DNA from: Nakamurella multipartita DSM 44233
GTDB lineage: Bacteria; Actinomycetota; Actinomycetes; Mycobacteriales; Nakamurellaceae
Direction of reading: 5' to 3'
DNA length: 64,000 nucleotides
NCBI RefSeq assembly: GCF_000024365.1
Contig: NC_013235.1
Coordinates: forward strand, 4,092,001 to 4,156,000
The position numbers and the translations under genes were made by a program. Shown here piece by piece: positions 1-9,369 of this stretch (positions within the stretch are counted from its first letter, which is position 1; every line of letters starts with the position of its first letter). The notes below the pieces were generated by a model. The model was not told the DNA's origin. It searched no databases and saw only the letters and a list, made by a program, of their open reading frames with translations.

Positions 1-1415
1 TGCCGTTCCCCAAGGCGGCCCGAAAGGCCCTGGCCAACGACCAGCTGCGCCGCAACCTGGCGCACGCCACCGCCGTCATCCGGACCAAACGGGCACTCGT
101 GGTCGACGAGATGCCGGACTGGGAGGCGCTGCGGGACACCGGGTCCGCGGTCAAGACGCAGGTGATGGCGAACCTGCCGGAGCTGCTGGAGCAGTTCGAG
201 GCGAACGTGATCGCCCACGGCGGCGTCGTGCACTGGGCGGCCGACGCCGAGGAGGCCAACCGGATCGTCACCGACCTCGTCCGCGCCCAGGACGTGGACG
301 AGGTGATCAAGGTCAAGTCGATGGCCACCCAGGAGATCGGGCTCAACGAGTACCTGGAAGAGCGCGGCATCGCCGCGGTGGAGACCGACCTGGCCGAGCT
401 GATCGTGCAACTGGGCCACGACAAGCCCTCGCACATCCTGGTCCCGGCGATCCACCGCAACCGGACCGAGGTCCGGGACATCTTCCTGGCCGAGATGGCC
501 GACGCCCCGGCCGATCTCACCGACGAGCCGCGACGGCTGGCGATGGCCGCCCGGGACCACCTGCGGCGCAAGTTCCTGCGCAGCAGGGTCGCCATCTCCG
601 GCACCAACTTCGGCATCGCCGACACCGGCACCATCGGCGTGGTCGAATCCGAGGGCAACGGCCGGATGTGCGTGACCCTGCCCGAAACTCTCATCACCGT
701 CATGGGCATCGAGAAGATCCTGCCCACCTTCACCGACCTGGAGGTGTTCCTGCAGCTGCTGCCCCGCTCCTCCACCGGAGAGCGGATGAACCCGTACACC
801 TCGCTGTGGACCGGCGTGACCCCCGGCGACGGCCCGCAGAACTTCCACATCGTGCTGCTGGACAACGGGCGCACCAACGCACTGGCCGACCAGGTCGGCC
901 GGGCCGCGCTGCACTGCATCCGCTGCTCGGCCTGCCTGAACGTGTGCCCGGTGTATGAACGGACCGGCGGCCACGCCTACGGTTCGGTGTACCCCGGCCC
1001 GATCGGCGCGGTGCTCACCCCGCAGCTGACCGGCATGCACGGTCACCACGACGTCAACTCCACGCTGCCCTACGCCTCCTCGCTGTGCGGCGCCTGCTAC
1101 GACGTCTGCCCGGTCAAGATCGACATCCCGACGCTGCTCGTCGAGCTGCGTGGCCGGGCGGTCGACTCGGACAGGGGTCGAACCATCCCCGGCGGCTGGG
1201 ACGCGGCGATGAAGGCAGCGTCCTGGGTGATGAGCGACCCCAAGCGGTTCGTCGCCGCGGAGAAGGCCCTGGCCGCCGGACGCCTGGTCGCCGGCCGGGA
1301 CCGCAAGATCAAGCACCTGCCCTACCCGGGGTCGGCGTGGACACAGAGCAAGGACATGCCGGCCCCGCCGAAGCAGACGTTCCGCCAGTGGTGGCAGGAG
1401 ACCCATCATGAGTAG
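1..1415 (+). CDS. lutB: LutB-type lactate utilization iron-sulfur protein (5' end outside window)
   Basis: The open frame runs in from the window edge (codons from base 3), so the first start codon visible, at 99, is not the true start; about 470 residues are visible. LutB, with LutA and LutC, oxidises L-lactate to pyruvate in the cytoplasm or at the membrane. Two clusters of cysteines typical of a 2[4Fe-4S] ferredoxin are seen, CIRCSACLNVCPVY near base 920 and CGACYDVCPVKIDIP near base 1087, preceded by a LUD domain. The stop overlaps the start of lutC by 8 bases, indicating one operon; lutA would be expected upstream of the window. Family assignment is firm. Confidence 0.93.
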   Translation, partial: PFPKAARKALANDQLRRNLAHATAVIRTKRALVVDEMPDWEALRDTGSAVKTQVMANLPELLEQFEANVIAHGGVVHWAADAEEANRIVTDLVRAQDVDEVIKVKSMATQEIGLNEYLEERGIAAVETDLAELIVQLGHDKPSHILVPAIHRNRTEVRDIFLAEMADAPADLTDEPRRLAMAARDHLRRKFLRSRVAISGTNFGIADTGTIGVVESEGNGRMCVTLPETLITVMGIEKILPTFTDLEVFLQLLPRSSTGERMNPYTSLWTGVTPGDGPQNFHIVLLDNGRTNALADQVGRAALHCIRCSACLNVCPVYERTGGHAYGSVYPGPIGAVLTPQLTGMHGHHDVNSTLPYASSLCGACYDVCPVKIDIPTLLVELRGRAVDSDRGRTIPGGWDAAMKAASWVMSDPKRFVAAEKALAAGRLVAGRDRKIKHLPYPGSAWTQSKDMPAPPKQTFRQWWQETHHE

Positions 1416-2046
1416 CCGGGATGCCGTGCTCGGCCGGATCCGGTCCGCACTGGCCGCCGACACCGACCCCCCACCGCCGGTGCCCCGCGACTACATCCGG
1501 GTCGGCGCGAACCCGCCGGGCAGCGAGCCCGTGCTCGAGCTGATGGTCGACCGACTGGTCGACTACAAGGCCCAGGTCCGCGAGATCTCCCCGGCCGAAC
1601 TCGATGACGCCATCGACGCCGCCCTGACCGATCAGGCCTCGGTGGTCATCGCCGCCGACCTGGACCCCGATCTGGTCGAGCCGACCCGACGCAGCGGCCG
1701 CGCCGTGACGGTGGACGGGGACCCGACCGTCCTGACCCCGGCCGAACTGGACGCGATCGACGCCGTGGTATCCACCGCCCAGGTCGCCATCGCGCTGTCC
1801 GGCACGATCATCCTGGACGCCGGGCCCGGGCAGGGCCGGCGGGCCATCACCCTGGTCCCGGACTTCCACCTGATCGTGCTGTACGCGGACCAGATCGTGC
1901 AGACCGTGCCCGAGGCCATCGCCCGGCTCGACCCCCTCCGACCGCTGACCATGATCGCCGGGCCGTCCGCGACCAGCGACATCGAACTGGAACGCGTCGA
2001 GGGGGTGCACGGCCCGCGCACCCTGTACGTGCTCATCGTCCGCTAG
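1408..2046 (+). CDS. lutC: LutC-type lactate utilization protein (LUD domain)
   Basis: A 212-residue LUD-domain protein. LutC is the third component of the lactate oxidase LutABC. Typical motifs are present: a GPSATSDIELERVEGVHGP stretch near the C-terminus (around base 1965-2010) and an N-terminal DAVLGRIRSAL helix. The ATG at 1408 lies inside the last codons of lutB, so the two are translationally coupled. The stop codon at 2044-2046 lies exactly at the junction with an IS481-type element, whose transposase stop on the other strand overlaps it; the last residue or the stop itself may therefore come from the IS. The conserved core is complete, so the protein is probably functional. Confidence 0.92.
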   Translation: MSSRDAVLGRIRSALAADTDPPPPVPRDYIRVGANPPGSEPVLELMVDRLVDYKAQVREISPAELDDAIDAALTDQASVVIAADLDPDLVEPTRRSGRAVTVDGDPTVLTPAELDAIDAVVSTAQVAIALSGTIILDAGPGQGRRAITLVPDFHLIVLYADQIVQTVPEAIARLDPLRPLTMIAGPSATSDIELERVEGVHGPRTLYVLIVR

Positions 2047-3035
2047 TTGTTGAGCCCGGACAGGTTGGTAACGGCTGGCGTGCGGTAGGCGGGCGGTTTG
2101 CCCTTCAGCGCGGTGTGCGGCCGATGGTAGTTGTAGCGGTGCACGAACCCGGCCAGGGCGGCGGCTCGTTCGTCGTTGCAGGACCAGGCCTGGCGGTAGG
2201 CCCATTCCCGGGCCAGGGTCCGGTGGTACCGCTCGACCTTTCCGTTGGTCTGCGGTCGGTACGGTCGGGTGTACTTGTGGACCGTGGCCCCCAGCGCGGT
2301 GTTGAAGTCCTTGCCGCGGTAGCAGGAACCGTTGTCGGTCAGCACCCGGTGGATCCTCTCGATGCCGTGCGCGGCGAAGAACTCGACCGCGCGGGCCCAG
2401 AAACCGGCCGCGGTCACGGACTTCTCGTCGGCCAGTTCTTCGGTGTAGGCCAGCCGGGACCGGTCATCGATCGCGGTGTGCAGGAACGCGTACCCGGGTC
2501 GCTGACCCCGCTGGGAGGCTCGGTGGGCGTCGTTGCCCCGGCCGTGGATTCGCCAGCCGCCGCCGTCGGGGATGCGGCCGATCTTCTTCACATCGACGTG
2601 GATCAGGTCACCGGGCGCGGCCCACTCGTACCGGCGGACCGGTTCCCGCAGCTGATGGCCGGTGACGTCCAGGTGCCGCAGGCGAGAGATGCCCCGGCGC
2701 ACCAGGACCCGGTGGATCGTCGACGGCGCCAGCGTGATCCCGAACTCGCGCAGCTCCGCGGCCAGCATCACCGGACCGAGCTTGAGGTGCCGCCGCAGAT
2801 ACTCCACGACGTCCTCGACCTGGGCGTCGACCTGGCCGGGTGAGGACACCGGGCGCGACGAGCGGTCCTGCAGGCCGGCCGGACCGTCGGCCTTCCAGCG
2901 GGCGTGCCACTTGGCCAGGGTTTGCCGGGCCACGCCGGCCTCGGCGGCGACGTGACAGATCGGCCGACCGGCGTCGACGCGCTGGCACAGGCGTCGGCGT
3001 CCCTCGGGGGTCAGCGGGGCGTTACGGTGGGCCAC
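2043..3035 (-). CDS. IS481-family DDE transposase
   Basis: A 330-residue transposase with an N-terminal helix-turn-helix (LCQRVDAGRPICHVAAEAGVARQTLAKWHARW, given here by its ends: from LCQRV to KWHARW) and an rve/DDE core. The catalytic pattern can be read as HVDVKK (first Asp), LTDNGSCYRG (second Asp) and GKVERYHRTL (Glu). I chose the GTG at 3035 because an AGGAGG ribosome site lies 6 bases upstream; the longer frame to 3086 adds an unlikely Lys/Arg-rich leader. The frame is intact, so the element could still be mobile. Its stop overlaps that of lutC on the opposite strand. Confidence 0.88.
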   Translation of the reverse strand: MAHRNAPLTPEGRRRLCQRVDAGRPICHVAAEAGVARQTLAKWHARWKADGPAGLQDRSSRPVSSPGQVDAQVEDVVEYLRRHLKLGPVMLAAELREFGITLAPSTIHRVLVRRGISRLRHLDVTGHQLREPVRRYEWAAPGDLIHVDVKKIGRIPDGGGWRIHGRGNDAHRASQRGQRPGYAFLHTAIDDRSRLAYTEELADEKSVTAAGFWARAVEFFAAHGIERIHRVLTDNGSCYRGKDFNTALGATVHKYTRPYRPQTNGKVERYHRTLAREWAYRQAWSCNDERAAALAGFVHRYNYHRPHTALKGKPPAYRTPAVTNLSGLNN

Positions 3036-3099
3036 GAGGGTCCTCCTGGTTCGGCGTGTTTGCTTGGTCGCTTCACACCTCACCAAGGGATGCTGTCAA
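2044..3099. mobile_element. IS481-type insertion sequence
   Basis: Single-transposase element on the minus strand, with its left edge at the lutC stop codon. The right edge is uncertain (between about 3085 and 3106), because it merges with the terminal repeat of the neighbouring IS256-type element at the shared bases tgctgtcaag. I could not define clear terminal inverted repeats or a target duplication, so the ends are approximate. Confidence 0.65.
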
Positions 3100-3142
3100 G
3101 TTTTCTGTGTAAGTCGCGATGTTGATCTTGGGTTGGGGTTGG

Positions 3143-3728
3143 TCAGCTGATCCTGGGGGTGATGCGGTCGGGGTATTGGATGGCCAGTGCACCGAGCGCG
3201 GGTTTCCAACCGGTGGTGACCTGGCCCTCGACGAGCCGGCCCTCGGCGGTGCGTCCGACTCGTTTGCCCTTCTCCGCGGCCCGGTCCCGGGCGCGTTTGT
3301 CCTCGATATCGCGGATGGCCAGCCACAGCAGCTTGACCACTGCGTCGTCGTTGGGGAAGTGCCCGCGGTTCTTGATGATCTTGCGGAGCTGGTAGTTCAA
3401 CGACTCGATCGCGTTCGTGGTGTAGATGATCTTGCGGACCGGCCATGGGAACGCCAGGAACGGGATGAACCGGTCCCAGGCGTCCTGCCAGGTCCGCAGG
3501 CAGGCCGGGTAGCGGCGGGCCAGATCGGTCTCGGCGAACGTCGACAGCGCCGTCTCGGCGGCGTCCACGGTCGGGGCGGTGTAGATCGTCTTGAGCTGGG
3601 CCACGACAGCCCGCCGGTCGGTGTAGGACACGAACCGCATCGAGGCCCGGATCAGGTGGACCACACACGTTTGGACGGTCGTCCGCGGCCAGGTCGCCTC
3701 GATCGCCTCGGGTAGCCCGGTCAGCCCG
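3143..3728 (-). pseudogene. IS256-family transposase of element B, C-terminal part
   Basis: Encodes the C-terminal half of a Mutator/IS256-type transposase, from LTGLPEAIEATWP to PDRITPRIS, with the conserved TTNAIESLNYQLRK block typical of this family. It lacks a start of its own. When one 9-base copy of the target duplication is removed, it joins in perfect frame to the N-terminal part at 5191-6002, restoring CCDGLTGLPEAI and a 462-residue transposase. The break is therefore due only to insertion of element A. Confidence 0.9.
3720..3728. repeat. 9-bp target-site duplication, left copy
   Basis: gtcagcccg, repeated directly at 5191-5199 on the other side of IS256-type element A. Both copies lie inside the transposase gene of element B, and keeping one copy restores its reading frame. 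Confidence 0.9.
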
Positions 3729-5190
3729 GACCTGTCAGATGGACTGTGTAAGGGGTGTGGCATCTAGCGTCTGAGGAGTAGCTGTGACGATTGATGGCAT
3801 GCCGAGATTGACCCCGCAGGAGCGGGCCGAGCGTCGTCGGGTGCAGGCTGAGTTGGCTGCGGATCTGAAGGCCTCGGGTGCGCTGGACGGGGTGTTCGCC
3901 CGCATCGATGCCGGGGAGCCGCTGACCGGCGACAGCGGGGTGCTGGGCGGGATGCTCAAGGCTGCGTTGGAACGCGGTCTGGAAGCGGAGCTGACCGACC
4001 ACGTCGGCTACGACAAGGGCGCCGTGGACGCGGCCGAGTACGACAATTCCCGCAACGGTCACTACGCCAAGACGGTGTCCAGCGAGATCGGTGACATCGA
4101 ATTGCGGGTCCCTCGGGACCGGGCCGGGACGTTCACCCCGATGCTGGTCGGCAAGGGGCAGCGCCGGCTGGACGGCATCGACGGGATGATCATCTCGCTG
4201 TACGCGGGCGGGATGACGTTGCGGGACATCGCCCACCACCTGGCGACCACGGTCGGGGTGGACCTGTCCCACGAGACGATCAGCAAGATCGTGGACGCGG
4301 TCGCCGACGAGGTCCTGGCCTGGCAGCGCCGTCCGTTGGAGCCGATCTACCCGGTGATCTATCTGGACGCCATCACCGTCAAGATCAAAGACGGCGGACA
4401 CGTGGTGAACAAGGCCGCGAACCTGGCCGTCGGGGTCGACATGGAAGGTATCAAGCACGTTCTCGGGATCTGGGTGCAAACCCATGAGGGCGCCAAGTTC
4501 TGGGCCGGGGTGTGCGCCGACCTGGCCAACCGCGGCGTGCAAGACGTGCTGATCGTGTGCTGTGACGGGCTCACAGGGTTCCCCGAGGCCATCGCGGCGA
4601 CCTGGCCGGCCGCGACCGTGCAAACCTGCGTGGTCCACCTGATCCGCGCGTCGATGCGGTTCGTGTCCTACGGCGACCGCAAAGCCGTCGCTGCCGCGGT
4701 CAAACCGATCTACACCGCCAGCTCCGAAGAGGACGCCCTCGCCGCCTTGGAGGCGTTCCGGGACGGGCCCTGGGGGTCGAAGTACCCGTCGGCGGTCCGC
4801 TCGTTCCAGGCGGCGTGGGACCGGTTCACCCCGTTCCTGGCGTTCCCGCCGGCCCTGCGCCGGGTCATCTACACCACCAACGCGATCGAGTCGCTGAACT
4901 ATCAGTTGCGCAAGGTCACCAAGAACCGCGGCCACTTCCCCAACGACGCAGCCGCGGTCAAGCTGCTGTGGTTGGCGATCTGCAACATCGAGGACAAACG
5001 AGCCCGCGACCGGGAGAAAGAGCGCGGACTACCCGCCGCCGACCGACGAGCGTCCGGACGCCTCATCCAAGGCGCCGTCACCACCAACTGGAAAGCAGCG
5101 CTGGCCCAACTCGCCCTGGTCTATCCCGACCGAATCGAACCCCACCTGTAACCCCCGTCACACCCCTTACACAAAGGACTTGACAGGCTC
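3729..5190. mobile_element. IS256-type element A, intact, nested in element B
   Basis: A 1462-base element with imperfect terminal inverted repeats: CCTGTCAGATGG and TGTGTAAGGGGTGTG at the left, and CCTGTCAAGTCC and TGTGTAAGGGGTGTG read inward from the right. It is flanked by the direct repeat gtcagcccg. Its repeats and transposase resemble those of element B but are clearly distinct in sequence, so A is a related element and not a copy of B. An intact transposase, paired ends and a perfect target duplication suggest a recent insertion. Confidence 0.93.
3784..5151 (+). CDS. IS256-family (Mutator-type) transposase of element A
   Basis: A 455-residue DDE transposase of the Mutator class. Recognisable blocks are SLYAGGMTLRDIAHHL (core fold start), YLDAITVKIKD (first catalytic Asp), GIWVQTHEGAKFWAGV, VLIVCCDGLTGFPEAI (second Asp) and TTNAIESLNYQLRK (Glu region). 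The frame is uninterrupted. The GTG at 3784 is the longest sensible start; an ATG at 3799 is an alternative. It reads on the opposite strand to the transposase of element B that it interrupts. Confidence 0.92.
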   Translation: MTIDGMPRLTPQERAERRRVQAELAADLKASGALDGVFARIDAGEPLTGDSGVLGGMLKAALERGLEAELTDHVGYDKGAVDAAEYDNSRNGHYAKTVSSEIGDIELRVPRDRAGTFTPMLVGKGQRRLDGIDGMIISLYAGGMTLRDIAHHLATTVGVDLSHETISKIVDAVADEVLAWQRRPLEPIYPVIYLDAITVKIKDGGHVVNKAANLAVGVDMEGIKHVLGIWVQTHEGAKFWAGVCADLANRGVQDVLIVCCDGLTGFPEAIAATWPAATVQTCVVHLIRASMRFVSYGDRKAVAAAVKPIYTASSEEDALAALEAFRDGPWGSKYPSAVRSFQAAWDRFTPFLAFPPALRRVIYTTNAIESLNYQLRKVTKNRGHFPNDAAAVKLLWLAICNIEDKRARDREKERGLPAADRRASGRLIQGAVTTNWKAALAQLALVYPDRIEPHL

Positions 5191-5199
5191 GTCAGCCCG
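5191..5199. repeat. 9-bp target-site duplication, right copy
   Basis: gtcagcccg, identical to 3720-3728. It marks the right border of element A inside the broken transposase gene of element B. Confidence 0.9.
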
Positions 5200-6002
5200 T
5201 CGCAACACACGATCAGCACGTCCTTGACGCCCCGGTTGGCCAGCTCGGCGCAGACCCCGGCCCAGAACTTGGCGCCCTCGGTGGACTGCACCCAGATCCC
5301 CAGCACGTGCTTGATCCCGGCCATATCGACGCCGACGGCGATGTACGCGCTCTTGTTCCGAACCTGGTGCCCGTCGCGGACCTTCACCACGATCGCGTCC
5401 AGGTACATGATCGGGTAGAGCTCTTCCAACGGCCGGGACTGCCAGGCCTTGACCTCTTCCAGGACCGCGTCGGTGATCTTGCTGATCGTGTCGTGGGACA
5501 GCTCGGTGCCCAGTGTCCGGGCCAGATGGGCCTGGATATCGCGGACGGTCATGCCGCCGGCGTACAAGCTGATGATCTGCTCGTCCAACCCGCCCAGGCG
5601 GCGTTGACCCTTGGGCACCAGCCGCGGCTCGAACGTCGACTTGCGGTCCCGCGGCACGCTCAACGGAACCGGACCGACCTCGGTCGAGAGCGTTTTCGGG
5701 GTGTGCCCGTTCCGACTGTTCGGCGAGCCCCGACCAGCCGGGTCGCCCGCTTCGTAGCCCAGGTGCCCGGTCAATTCCGCGGCCAGGCCTCGTTCGAGCA
5801 CAGCCTTGATCATCTCCGGCAAGAACCCGCCCTCGCCGGTCAACCTGACCCCGCCGGCCTCGGCGCGGTCGATCAACTCATCCAGCCACACGTCGTCGGC
5901 CAGCAACTCCCGCAGCTGCCGACCAGTCGACCGGGCCGGACCCGGCACCTCATCATCGACCGGCGACGACGGCACCGATGAGGACTGCTCGGTCATGGTC
6001 AT
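5191..6002 (-). pseudogene. IS256-family transposase of element B, N-terminal part
   Basis: Encodes the first 270 residues of a Mutator-type transposase, from an ATG at 6002 behind the ribosome site AAGGAGCGG to VLIVCCDGLT. It includes the SLYAGGMTVRDIQAHL block, the first catalytic Asp in YLDAIVVKVRD and the second in CCDG. The open frame continues out of frame into element A down to 5121, giving a chimeric tail with no meaning. The C-terminal part is at 3143-3728. Confidence 0.9.
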
Positions 6003-6066
6003 GATCCGCTCCTTCGCGAGGCACCCGCCTCAGCATCCGATCGCGGTTCCTACACAGACCATCTGA

Positions 6067-7896
6067 CACGCCCCCGAGGGCGGCCAGTCCAGGACGCTGT
6101 ACACCTCCAACGCAACCCGAAACGACAAGGCCAACCTACCGGTCGCGGAAATCATCCGATTGCTCGGTTCGGCCCACGGTAACGGTTTCAGCCGGCAGGT
6201 GCTGATCTTCGACGCCTGCGCGAACTACGTCGAGGAGATGTCCTACGACACTGGGCTGCCGCCAGGTGGGTTCGGAAAGTTGCATCCACGCCCGGTGCCG
6301 CATTTTGTGTACTACGCCACCGACCTGGGCCAAGTCGCCGCTTACAACCGCCTCCAGGGCCGCTCCGAATTTTCCACCGCCGTCTTCGACTGGCTCGACC
6401 AACAGCCCGCCGAGCCGTTCCTGCCGGACCTGGACACCCTGTTCACGAAGGTCGACGCGATCTTCGCTCAGCGGGCGACAAACGGCCAATACACCCAGCG
6501 GCCGGTCGCGCTGCAGGTCAAACCCTTCCACGGCATCGAACGCCAGCACACCCACCGGGCCGTAGTCGATGTCCGCGTCAAGAGCTCCGATCTGTTGGGC
6601 ACTGACATCGCCCGTGCAGTGCGCGCCGCTGACCACCTTGCTGGTACCCCCGAACTGGACGTCAGCGCCCTGCTCAACGTGGACCGCACATCCAACGCCA
6701 GGTGGAGGATCGCGAGGACACTACTTGCGACCGTTCCCGATCGTTCCGGACCCCCACTACTCAAGCGGATCATGGCGTGCGAGGTGAGCGGCCCGACGTG
6801 GGGCCAAGCGTCGAATGCCGCCGGGTTGCTCTCGCCCACGCACCGCCCGCTGCTTGAAAACGACCTCACTGAGACGCTCGAGGGATGGCACGTCGAACGT
6901 ATACGCCACGTCATCACTGCGTTGGGCAGGATTGGGGCCACCTCTCGGGCAGAGAGAGTTGAAGAAGCGGCCGAGCACTACATCGACAAGCTCGGCTCGT
7001 ATGCCGCTGAAGCGCTCGCCCGCATGTTTCAGGCGAGCGTCGCCAAAGGATCTATCAGCGACGCGGACCCCGAGTCAGCGTTGCGAACGCTGGGCGACTT
7101 CCTCACCCGGCACCCCGACTACGTCAGGGATGTGTATTCCATCTTCTCCACGCTGACTCCGAAGCATGCCGATCCCCTCCTTAAGCACTGGTTGCCCTCC
7201 GAGAACACCGACCTGGTTTCACTAGCGGCCGACGCTCTTGGGCGCATGCGCATACGGAGGGCATGCAAGGCGCTGGCCGATCGCGCCAGCACCCTGCCAG
7301 CCAAGAATGCGGCACCGCTGTTATACGCCATCGGCCGGATTGGCGGTCGCGAGGCAGTGGAGTTGCTCCGGACACGGTCCCTGCTACCCCAATATGGTCG
7401 GGCGGCCAGCGAAGGCCTCGCCCTTAGCGCCGAATACGTCGAAGACGATTTCGACATTCTCTCCAACGAACTCATCGACACGACCAGTGTGTACACCTGG
7501 GCCGTCTACCGGGCGTTAGGGATTCGCCCAGACCTAGGCTCGGACGAACTGCTGCGGCGCGGGCTGCAAGACAAGCATGGCTTTGATCGCGGCGTGACGG
7601 CACTGGCGCTCGCCCGACGGGAGGGCAAGGCCGTCCTGAACACCGTCAAGGTCGCCTCCGACCAGGCTGCCGATCCTATCGAGTCAATCATGACTGCTCT
7701 CGCGGTGCGCCGACTCGACGACACCATCGCCACCCGGTCAATGATCAACGATCGGTTGGCCCGCCACGTGGACACCGTTCTGATGCTCGACGACATACCG
7801 TTCAACGATGTCGTGAACGAACTGGAGTTCGGCGGCGACCCGGGCCTGACTGATCTGGCCCATGCGCTCCGGTGGCTGGCCGCGGCCCCAAGCTGA
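6067..7896 (+). pseudogene. 5'-truncated caspase-like (peptidase C14) protein with HEAT-like alpha-solenoid tail
   Basis: About 609 residues remain in one frame; the first start codon, a TTG at 6160, is internal and the frame clearly continues upstream (QSRTLYTSNATRNDKANLP, bases 6085-6141) until it hits the end of IS256-type element B. The remnant carries the second half of a prokaryotic caspase domain, with the catalytic Cys in RQVLIFDACANY (Cys codon 6217-6219). The catalytic His motif (SGHG) that precedes this region in the family is gone. From about base 6610 to the end the protein is a string of amphipathic helices like HEAT repeats (ADALGRMRIRRACKALADRA, YAIGRIGGREAVELLR). In other bacteria such fusions are thought to act in conflict or anti-phage responses; here the missing His makes protease activity unlikely. 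Codon use is less GC-biased than in the core genes, suggesting transfer. The tail frame is unbroken, so decapitation is recent. Confidence 0.75.
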
Positions 7897-7981
7897 ACAC
7901 GCCCAAAGAGATCGAGCTGCAACGTCTGCGGTCAGGTGCGTGACGGCGTCGGCGAGTCGACGGTCGGCGTCGATGTCAATC

Positions 7982-8740
7982 GGGCTCTACGCAATCAACC
8001 TGGGTCGGTGGGGTCGAAATCCGTGTCGGTTGTTGATCTTCCCTGATCAGGCCGTGGTTGAGAAGTAGTCGCAGTCGGTAGTTGGCGAACGATCAGTAGC
8101 CGCGGGCGACGCGCTTTGTGTTCTTGATCTTCAGATTGAGGTTCTCGGTGGGCCCGTTGGACACCTCGGGGTGATCGAAACGAGCGAGGAATTCGGTTCG
8201 CCAGGCGACCAGAGTGCGTCCGAAGCGGGCGATCTCAGGCACCGGACAGGTCTTCGCGAGCGTGATGAGGTGCTCGGCCGCGGCGCGGCCGGCGGCCCGG
8301 TCCGGGTTCGCGTACGCCTGCATCACCTTCTGCGCGACGAGCCAGGCAGCGGTGATCTCTTCACCGGTGTCACCGACGGTCAACGCGTCCCGCTGCCGGG
8401 CCAGTTGCCGGTCGGTGAGCCGGTCGTACCGGCGCCGCATGATCCGCCTCGCCCGGTACAGCGCGTCGCCGGCATGTCCGCGGTGCCCGGTGGTGTCCTG
8501 CTGCACCCGGCGCCGCACCTGGTCCACCGCCAGCAGGATCAGCTTGACGATGGAAGGGGTCCAGAACCCTCGTCGCCGCTGGTAGATGGCCGGTCAGGGC
8601 GGTCGCGTAGCCGCGGAACGGGTCCAGGGAAGGCGGTCCGGACCGCGGCCTTCCATGCCTCGTCACGGCCGGTCAGCCAGCCGCCCAGGACCCGGCCGGA
8701 GCGGCCCGGTACGACCCGCGTTCGGTCCAGGCGTCCCACT
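7982..8740 (-). pseudogene. ISL3-family transposase remnant
   Basis: The minus strand encodes the C-terminal half of an ISL3-type transposase: EVSNGPTENLNLKIKNTKRVARGY, given in two parts here (EVSNGPTENLNLKI and KNTKRVARGY), followed by an in-frame TGA at 8093-8095 and then SFANYRLRLLLNHGLI, the expected continuation. A CGA-to-TGA change explains the stop. Upstream, at about 8530-8640, the reading frame shifts at least twice, and the N-terminal half is missing. The left end at about 7982 (gggctctacgcaatcaacct) looks like an ISL3 terminal repeat; no matching right end was seen. Non-functional. Confidence 0.75.
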
Positions 8741-9369
8741 ACGACCTTCCTCGACGAGGAGACGACAAGACGGCGCGAAAGCCCAGGTCACAAGGATATT
8801 GAGACCATTGTCGTGCCCGGCCCAGGCTCCAACCGGCCGACCCTCTCCAGGTAGCCTCCCCCAGGGGTCGACCTCGCCTTATAGCACTGCCACGTCGCGG
8901 GCGGCATCGCCGGCCTCGGCCAGGTCGTCGGCCGCGTCGCTGACGGCCGGGCCGGGATCGGCGTGGTTGTCGGACCGGACGCGGCCGGCGTCGTGTTCGG
9001 CGTGCAGCCAACCCTCGAGTACAGCCAGGCTCGGCGGAAGGGGTCAGTTATCACTCGTTGTCGACAGCACTTGCGGGGTTCATCACGGGGCCGGGCGGCC
9101 GCACTTGGATCGTTCAGGGGTTACCCCTTGGCGTCGGCGCGTGACCGCCAGGTACGACAAGAACCTGAGTTGCTCAGCCTCCACCGCGAACCCCTGACGG
9201 GCTCGCCTGGCAACACGGATTCGCGTCACTCCGGCTTCGCACTGCATCGCATCATGAGCCTCGCATCACGGCTTCACATGGAGGGATCGCGTAGGTAGGC
9301 ACGAAAGGCAGATACAGCCGACCGAAGGGCGAGTACGCAGAGCGCCGCCGACCGCGTAGGTTTCCGTTC
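8741..9369. other. Gene-poor stretch with decayed fragments
   Basis: No convincing intact gene. Two possible scars were noted. On the minus strand a frame ending in TAA at 8879-8881 reads LEGWLHAEHDAGRVRSDN and on to DAARDVAVL, which looks like a real protein tail without a recognisable head. On the plus strand near 9118-9175 the reading TPWRRRVTARYDKNLS resembles the C-terminus of IS5-type transposases, but it is too short to be sure. A short palindrome, aggggttacccct, lies near 9117. The bases before 9370 include a promoter-like hexamer. Confidence 0.4.
9357..9362 (+). promoter_or_regulatory. Candidate -10 hexamer of a leaderless transcript
   Basis: TAGGTT ends 7 bases before the ATG at 9370, and no ribosome site is visible. 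This is the arrangement expected of a leaderless actinobacterial transcript. Confidence 0.35.

Larger units (their letters stand above)
3089..6072. mobile_element. IS256-type element B, split by a second IS256-type element
   Basis: The outer ends read TGTCAAGTTTTCTGTGTAAG at the left and, on the reverse strand at the right, TGTCAGATGGTCTGTGTAGG, each followed a few bases inward by CGCGAT: an imperfect terminal inverted repeat. Its transposase gene is on the minus strand and is interrupted at 3720-5199 by element A. The bases outside the two ends do not match, so there is no target duplication for element B; this points to a deletion or rearrangement at one end. Confidence 0.75.

Noticed and set aside
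6160-6219. SAHGNG as the catalytic His of the caspase
   Set aside because: In the family the catalytic His precedes the LYT block; this His is in the variable loop before the Cys strand.
9118-9175. IS5-type transposase C-terminus (TPWRRRVTARYDKNLS)
   Set aside because: Too short and without the upstream DDE region; recorded only as a possible scar.
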